A DNA stretch of 35,797 nucleotides, from contig CAJUJU010000043.1 of the NCBI GenBank assembly GCA_910586835.1, forward strand, positions 1-35,797, written 5' to 3'. The position numbers and the translations under genes are program-made. The DNA comes from an uncultured Acetatifactor sp. GTDB lineage: Bacteria > Bacillota > Clostridia > Lachnospirales > Lachnospiraceae. Under the pieces are notes generated by a model, which searched no databases, had not been told where the DNA came from, and was given only the letters and a program-made list of their open reading frames with translations. This document shows, piece after piece, positions 31,775 to 35,797 of the stretch. Positions within the stretch are counted from its first letter, which is position 1, and every line of letters begins with the position of its first letter.

Positions 31775-31800
31775 CTTCCCATCCCCCTCACATCTGCGCT

Positions 31801-31814
31801 ATAACACTTGTTAT
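31801..31814. promoter_or_regulatory. Operator-like palindrome at the TetR promoter
   Basis: ATAACA-CT-TGTTAT is a perfect 6-2-6 inverted repeat. It begins within the -10 element (31813-31818) and extends over the expected transcription start, the standard position for a TetR-family autorepression site. Confidence 0.65.
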
Positions 31815-31841
31815 CTTACTGGACGCCAATGGCCTTGTCAA
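31813..31841 (-). promoter_or_regulatory. Promoter of the tetR-rpiR unit
   Basis: On the minus strand a perfect TTGACA (31836-31841) and TAAGAT (31813-31818) are 17 bases apart, 39 bases before the tetR start. Confidence 0.7.
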
Positions 31842-31857
31842 GCATATCATGTGAAAG

Positions 31858-31892
31858 CGGCGCCAAAACCTGGCGCACACCTCCCGGTGTGC
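31858..31892 (-). terminator. Hairpins after oadA, probable terminator of the decarboxylase operon
   Basis: GCACACC/GGTGTGC (31875-31892, four-base loop) and GCGCCA/TGGCGC (just before, five-base loop) share bases and could be alternative stems. They lie 45-75 bases past the oadA stop and before the tetR promoter. No good U-tract is visible on the minus strand, so the call is tentative. Confidence 0.45.
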
Positions 31893-31935
31893 CGGACAGC
31901 TTCAGCACCGCTTTTGAATTCAGCAGTCTTTTGTT

Positions 31936-33363
31936 TTAAACAGGGTAAGCGCCGTTTTTGGTGTCGGCCTGGGTCATATCCACCTTATCCTGCTGTGCCT
32001 GACGGTATTTGAAGAAGTCGGTAGCAACCTGAGGGAAAAGCGCATAGGACAAAACGTCCTCGTCCTGCTGCTTCCACTCCTTCATCTCGCCCTCCAGCTT
32101 ATTCATCTCATTTTCAAGCATATCGGCATAACGGCAGGTAATCCTCTCCTCGCCGGGAATAACCTTGTCGATGATCTCCTGGTTCATGGGCTTTACAGTC
32201 TGGCCATACTCGCCGCGCAGCACTGCCTTTGTCTCCTTGGTAGCCATCTTGTAGCGCTCGCCCAAAAGCACATTGAACACCGCCTGCGTACCCACGATCT
32301 GGGAGGAAGGTGTCACCAAAGGCGGCTCGCCCAGATCCTTGCGGACCTCGGGAATCTCGCGCAGCACATCATAGTATCTGTCCTCTGCATTCTGCTCCTT
32401 CAGCTGGCTCACCATGTTGGAGAGCATGCCGCCGGGCACCTGATACAGCAGCGTCTTGATATCCACGCCCATCACCTTGGGATTCAGCAGACCGCTCTTC
32501 AAGCACTCGTCCCTGTAAGGACGGAAGTAGTCAGCGATCTCAGCCAACAGGTTCTGGTCAAAGCCGGTGTCATAGGGAGTACCCCGGAAGGTCTCCACCA
32601 TTACCTCCGTGGCGGGCTGAGAGGTTCCCATTGCGAAGGGACTCATGGCGGTGTCGATCACATCCACGCCTGCCTCAACTGCTTTCAGGTAGGTCATGCT
32701 GGCAACGCCCGATGTATAATGGGTATGCAGCTGGATGGGCAGCTTTGTATTCTCCTTCATAGCTGCGATCAGCTCGGATGCCCGGTAAGGCACCAGCAGT
32801 CCTGCCATATCCTTGATACAGATGGAATCCGCGCCCATCTCCTCGATCTTCTTGGCCATATCAGCCCAGTACTCCAGGGTGTAGGCATCGCCCAGGGTAT
32901 AAGACAGGGCGATCTGCGCATGACCGCGTCCCTCCTGCTGCTTCATCCTGTTGGTAGCGTTTACCGCCTCCTGCAGGTTCCGCAGATCGTTCAGACAGTC
33001 AAAGATACGGATGATGTCAATACCGTTTGCAATGGACTTCTGTACAAACGCATCCACCACATCGTCCGCGTAGGGCCTGTAGCCCAGGATGTTCTGTCCG
33101 CGGAACAGCATCTGCAGCTTTGTATTCTTAAAGCCGTCGCGCAGCTTCCGCAGTCTGTCCCAGGGATCTTCCTTCAGGAACCGCAGAGACGCGTCAAAAG
33201 TTGCGCCGCCCCAGCACTCCACGGAATGATATCCCACCCGGTCCATCTTCTCCACGATGGGAAGCATGAACTCGGTAGGCATTCTGGTTGCAATCAGGGA
33301 CTGATGTGCATCACGCAGTATGGTTTCCGTTATTTTAATCGGTTTCTTTTCCATTTCTGACAT
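31936..33363 (-). CDS. oadA: Oxaloacetate decarboxylase alpha subunit (carboxyltransferase), no biotin domain
   Basis: A 475-residue carboxyltransferase that moves CO2 from oxaloacetate to the biotin carrier. ITETILRDAHQSLIATRMP opens the TIM barrel; ECWGGATFD, CIKDMAGLL (the carbamylated Lys region) and LHTHYTSG (metal-ligand histidines) are the family residues. The C-terminal conserved carboxylase domain follows, but the biotinyl domain found in long OadA and pyruvate carboxylase is absent and is supplied by the separate carrier at 34613. The start has GGAGG 11 bases upstream. It is the last gene of the operon. A methylmalonyl-CoA or glutaconyl-CoA decarboxylase would carry a CoA-type carboxyltransferase instead. 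Confidence 0.92.
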   Translation of the reverse strand: MSEMEKKPIKITETILRDAHQSLIATRMPTEFMLPIVEKMDRVGYHSVECWGGATFDASLRFLKEDPWDRLRKLRDGFKNTKLQMLFRGQNILGYRPYADDVVDAFVQKSIANGIDIIRIFDCLNDLRNLQEAVNATNRMKQQEGRGHAQIALSYTLGDAYTLEYWADMAKKIEEMGADSICIKDMAGLLVPYRASELIAAMKENTKLPIQLHTHYTSGVASMTYLKAVEAGVDVIDTAMSPFAMGTSQPATEVMVETFRGTPYDTGFDQNLLAEIADYFRPYRDECLKSGLLNPKVMGVDIKTLLYQVPGGMLSNMVSQLKEQNAEDRYYDVLREIPEVRKDLGEPPLVTPSSQIVGTQAVFNVLLGERYKMATKETKAVLRGEYGQTVKPMNQEIIDKVIPGEERITCRYADMLENEMNKLEGEMKEWKQQDEDVLSYALFPQVATDFFKYRQAQQDKVDMTQADTKNGAYPV

Positions 33364-33399
33364 TACGAATTTTCCTCCAATTTGATTAATTTATACAGC

Positions 33400-34551
33400 T
33401 TAGAAGACCCCGAAGATTGCCATAAAGGTACCGGCTGCAACGGCGGTCCCGATAACACCCGCCACGTTGGGACCCATGGCATGCATCAGCAGGAAGTTCG
33501 TGGGATCCGCCTCGGCTCCCACCTTCTGGGACACACGCGCCGCCATGGGCACTGCGGACACGCCCGCAGAACCGATCAGCGGATTCACCTTACCCTTGGT
33601 GAGCACACACATCAGCTTGCCGAAGAGCACGCCCGCCGCCGTACCGAACATGAATGCGATCAGGCCCAGAGCAACGATCTTAAGCGTATCCCAGTTCAGA
33701 AATGCCTCTGCGCTGGTGGTTGCGCCCACGGAAGTGCCCAGCAGGATAACCACAATATACATCATCGCATTGGAAGCCGTCTCTGTCAGCTGTCTCACCA
33801 CGCCGGACTCTCTGAACAGGTTGCCCAGCATCAGCATACCTACCAGGGGAGCCGTGGTGGGAAGGATCAGACAAACCACAATCGTAACCACAATAGGGAA
33901 CAGGATCTTCTCCAGCTTGGAAACCGGCCGAAGCTGTCCCATCTTGATCTTCCGCTCCTTCTCGGTGGTAAAGAGCTTCATGATGGGAGGCTGGATAATG
34001 GGAACCAGGGACATGTACGAGTACGCTGCCACTGCGATGGGTCCCAGAATCGCCGTCTGTCCGAGCTTACTTGCCAGGAAAATGGAGGTAGGGCCGTCCG
34101 CACCGCCGATGATGGAGATTGCCGCAGCCGCCATATCGTTAAAGCCCAGAAAGATTGCGCCGAAGTATGCGGCGAAAATACCGAACTGAGCCGCCGCACC
34201 CAGCAGAAAGCTCTTGGGATTGGCAATCAGAGGACCGAAGTCCGTCATGGCGCCCACGCCCATGAAGATCAGGGACGGCAGGATCGCCAGTTCATCCAGT
34301 TTATAGAAGTAGTACAGCAGGCCGCCGGCGCCGTTGGCCGCGTCCTCCGCGTGCAGCATGATGTCCGGATAAATATTTACCAGCAACATGCCGAAAGCTA
34401 TCGGTACTAAGAGCAGGGGCTCAAATTCATGCCGGATAGCCAGGTAAAGGAAAAAGCAGGCAACCGCAATCATCAGATAGTTTCCCCAAGTCAGATTGAA
34501 GAACGCTGTCTGATGAAGCAGATTGCTCAGCGTAGTAGCTATATATTCCAT
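33400..34551 (-). CDS. oadB: Sodium-ion-translocating decarboxylase beta subunit
   Basis: A 383-residue integral membrane subunit that decarboxylates carboxybiotin and exports Na+. It has about nine to eleven hydrophobic segments. SIIGGADGPTSIF contains the conserved Asp of the ion pathway, and GSAGVSAVPMAARV and NFLLMHAMGPNVAGVIGTAVAAG are the later conserved blocks. ATG 34551 (MEYIATTLSN) has AGGAGG eight bases upstream; an in-frame start at 34587 lies in the preceding hairpin. It sits between the biotin carrier and oadA. The beta subunit type does not by itself distinguish oxaloacetate from other decarboxylases. Confidence 0.93.
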   Translation of the reverse strand: MEYIATTLSNLLHQTAFFNLTWGNYLMIAVACFFLYLAIRHEFEPLLLVPIAFGMLLVNIYPDIMLHAEDAANGAGGLLYYFYKLDELAILPSLIFMGVGAMTDFGPLIANPKSFLLGAAAQFGIFAAYFGAIFLGFNDMAAAAISIIGGADGPTSIFLASKLGQTAILGPIAVAAYSYMSLVPIIQPPIMKLFTTEKERKIKMGQLRPVSKLEKILFPIVVTIVVCLILPTTAPLVGMLMLGNLFRESGVVRQLTETASNAMMYIVVILLGTSVGATTSAEAFLNWDTLKIVALGLIAFMFGTAAGVLFGKLMCVLTKGKVNPLIGSAGVSAVPMAARVSQKVGAEADPTNFLLMHAMGPNVAGVIGTAVAAGTFMAIFGVF

Positions 34552-34583
34552 TTGTTGACCTCCTGTTGTCTGTTCATGTGGAA

Positions 34584-34604
34584 GCACGCCGTTTCCGGGC
34601 GTGC
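34584..34604 (-). other. Intercistronic hairpin between the biotin carrier and oadB
   Basis: GCACGCC (34584-34590) and GGCGTGC (34598-34604) pair perfectly around a seven-base loop, nine bases after the biotin-carrier stop. No U-tract follows on the minus strand. It could protect the upstream mRNA end or tune carrier versus membrane-subunit output. Confidence 0.6.
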
Positions 34605-34612
34605 CGCCGGTC

Positions 34613-34987
34613 CTAGTTCAGCGTAGCAAGAACCGCACCGGCCTCAACCGCATCGCCAACAGCTACATCAACGCTTGCCACCGTGCCGTCCTGGGGAGCG
34701 ACAACGGGAATCTCCATCTTCATGGCCTCGATAATCACCACTGCGTCGCCCTTCTTGACGGCGTCTCCCACCTTCTTCTCCAGCTTGAATACCTTACCTG
34801 CCGCACCGGCCTCAATCTTGATGCTGCCTGCGCCGCCTGCCGCCTTGGGCGCTGCTGCAGGTGCAGCCTTGGGAGCAGCCTTGGGCGCTGCCGGAGCCTT
34901 TGCCGCAGCGGGTGCTGCCGCACCTGTTCCCTCTTCCACCGTCACATCGTATGCGATTCCGTTCACCGTAATGGTATAATTTTTCAT
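34613..34987 (-). CDS. Biotin carrier protein of the decarboxylase
   Basis: A 124-residue biotin/lipoyl-attachment protein. A short N-terminal strand pair (1-20) is followed by a flexible Ala/Pro/Lys linker (21-54) and a biotinyl domain, whose biotin lysine is K90 in EAMKMEI. It carries the carboxyl group from OadA to OadB. Length and linker match the separate gamma/delta-type carriers of glutaconyl-CoA and methylmalonyl-CoA decarboxylases as well as oxaloacetate ones. The start has AGGAGG eight bases upstream and lies 21 bases after the OadG-like gene. Confidence 0.95.
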   Translation of the reverse strand: MKNYTITVNGIAYDVTVEEGTGAAAPAAAKAPAAPKAAPKAAPAAAPKAAGGAGSIKIEAGAAGKVFKLEKKVGDAVKKGDAVVIIEAMKMEIPVVAPQDGTVASVDVAVGDAVEAGAVLATLN

Positions 34988-35008
34988 TTTATTATCCTCC
35001 TATAATCT

Positions 35009-35797
35009 CTATCTTCTTCTGATGGAACGCACCACGAATCCGTCTGTGGATGCCGCCCCCTCATATGCTGCAACAGCAGCCGCAATCACTGCCACCAGTT
35101 CCTGTTCGCCTGCCTCATCCTCGTATTCCTCAACAGCAGCCTGTTCCACGGTATTGTCATCGCCCGTCTTTTCCGTCGCGGTCTTTGCCGCCCTGCGCTC
35201 TGCAGCGGAAGCCTGCAGCTTCGGAATCACGCCGAAGCAGGAAATAATCAGACTAATCAGAACCAGAACGATAAACACGGTTCCCATGCCGATCAGGGTG
35301 TTCAATGCCGCCTTTCCCATCATCTCTCCCATGGTTGCCCCGGGGTTCAGGGAAGCGGACTCCAGCTCCAGGAACATGTCATTGCTGAAAATGATCTCAG
35401 CGGTGGCATTTTTCACCACACCCTTGATCTCCACTTCCACAATGATCTGCTTGTCATGAAGCTCTGCCTTCGCCGTACCCACTTCCGCAATTCCGCCTAT
35501 GGTCTCCAGGCCGGAGCGGAAGGATTCCACCGCCGTGCGCATCACATAGCCGTCCGCCTTGACGCCGAAGGTCTGCTCACACAGATAGGAGACCTCCTCC
35601 GCAGTGAATTCACTCATGTCCGCGCCGAGGAAAACATTTTTGCTGACCTCCTCGTTGCAGAGGTAATCCACGAAGAGCGGTATAATTGCCTGTGACGCCA
35701 TCTGCTCCGCCGTACTCACCTTCTGCTGCTCGAATTCCGTCAGCACCTCACCGTTTCCGCAGGCCGTCAGTCCGAAAATACAGGTAATCATACACAC
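35009..35797 (-). CDS. OadG-like decarboxylase subunit with an N-terminal lipoprotein domain, 5' end missing
   Basis: At least 262 residues, open to the window edge. The visible part starts within a signal peptide (MCMITCIFGLTACG, lipobox LTAC), so the true start is probably a few codons beyond 35797. About 150 residues of presumed extracytoplasmic domain follow. A membrane segment (TLIGMGTVFIVLVLISLIISCFG) and an acidic, Ala-rich tail ending ELVAVIAAAVAAYEG...FVVRSIRRR come next. The membrane segment and tail are typical of OadG-family gamma subunits, which are normally only 80-130 residues. The added outer domain is unusual. It is the first visible gene of the operon. Confidence 0.82.
   Translation of the reverse strand: MCMITCIFGLTACGNGEVLTEFEQQKVSTAEQMASQAIIPLFVDYLCNEEVSKNVFLGADMSEFTAEEVSYLCEQTFGVKADGYVMRTAVESFRSGLETIGGIAEVGTAKAELHDKQIIVEVEIKGVVKNATAEIIFSNDMFLELESASLNPGATMGEMMGKAALNTLIGMGTVFIVLVLISLIISCFGVIPKLQASAAERRAAKTATEKTGDDNTVEQAAVEEYEDEAGEQELVAVIAAAVAAYEGAASTDGFVVRSIRRR

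Noticed and set aside
1..35797. CRISPR arrays, insertion sequences, prophage or integrative elements
   Set aside because: No regularly spaced repeats, transposase or integrase genes, or attachment-site duplications were seen. The gene content is that of a core chromosome.

Overview
The window reads as chromosomal DNA of a Gram-positive anaerobe of the Lachnospiraceae (Clostridium cluster XIVa) type. Support: strong AGGAGG ribosome-binding sites, sigma-A style promoters with 17-base spacers, a six-gene Rnf ferredoxin:NAD+ oxidoreductase operon, a sodium-pumping decarboxylase operon, SleB-type and GH25 wall hydrolases, and the XpaC/TelA pair. The family call rests on protein resemblance and gene order and is inference. 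No phage, insertion sequence, CRISPR array or rRNA is visible. Almost all genes lie on the minus strand; the exceptions are a lipoprotein (5074-6000), an AP2-domain protein (13635-14465) and an RNase H-fold nuclease (20794-21897).

Layout. 1-4755 (minus): a truncated DRE-TIM aldolase-like gene, a radical SAM protein, a HAD phosphatase and an ABC-F ATPase. 4843-4925: tRNA-Leu(CAA), whose terminator lies directly before the ABC-F gene. 5002-6087: a lipoprotein with two similar domains and a shared, apparently bidirectional terminator. 6169-7972: a divergent PEP carboxykinase with its promoter. 8037-12802: a probable xpaC-telA-thrC-deoC operon. 12831-13490: a SleB-like hydrolase. 13584-14465: an AP2/dead-HNH/AP2 protein. 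14450-20615: rnfCDGEAB followed by a GH25 lysozyme gene that overlaps rnfB by ATGA. 20794-21979: nuclease and terminator. 21985-25345: a three-gene envelope cluster (GT2-GtrA fusion, phosphodiester glycosidase, unknown anchored protein). 25430-31172: an orphan cheR, rpsA, ispH, cmk, a BaiN/YhiN flavoprotein and an RpiR regulator, preceded by a TetR regulator with an operator-like palindrome. 31936-35797: oadA, oadB, a biotin carrier and an OadG-like lipoprotein cut by the window edge.

How the genes fit together. The Oad complex would decarboxylate oxaloacetate (or a related acid) and export Na+. Rnf would couple ferredoxin oxidation by NAD+ to Na+ or H+ export. PEP carboxykinase connects PEP and oxaloacetate, so a large part of the window concerns C3/C4 metabolism and ion-motive force. 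IspH, Cmk and S1 are housekeeping. Several genes concern the cell envelope (GH25, SleB-like, GT2-GtrA, phosphodiester glycosidase, XpaC/TelA).

The best candidates for something undescribed are the catalytically dead AP2/HNH/AP2 protein, the collagen-like linker in the ABC-F protein together with its tRNA-terminator leader, the four-cysteine tail on RnfE, and the lysozyme coupled to rnfB. No intergenic stretch longer than 300 bases lacks a gene: the 318 bases between the ABC-F start and the lipoprotein start hold the tRNA, its terminator and two divergent promoters.
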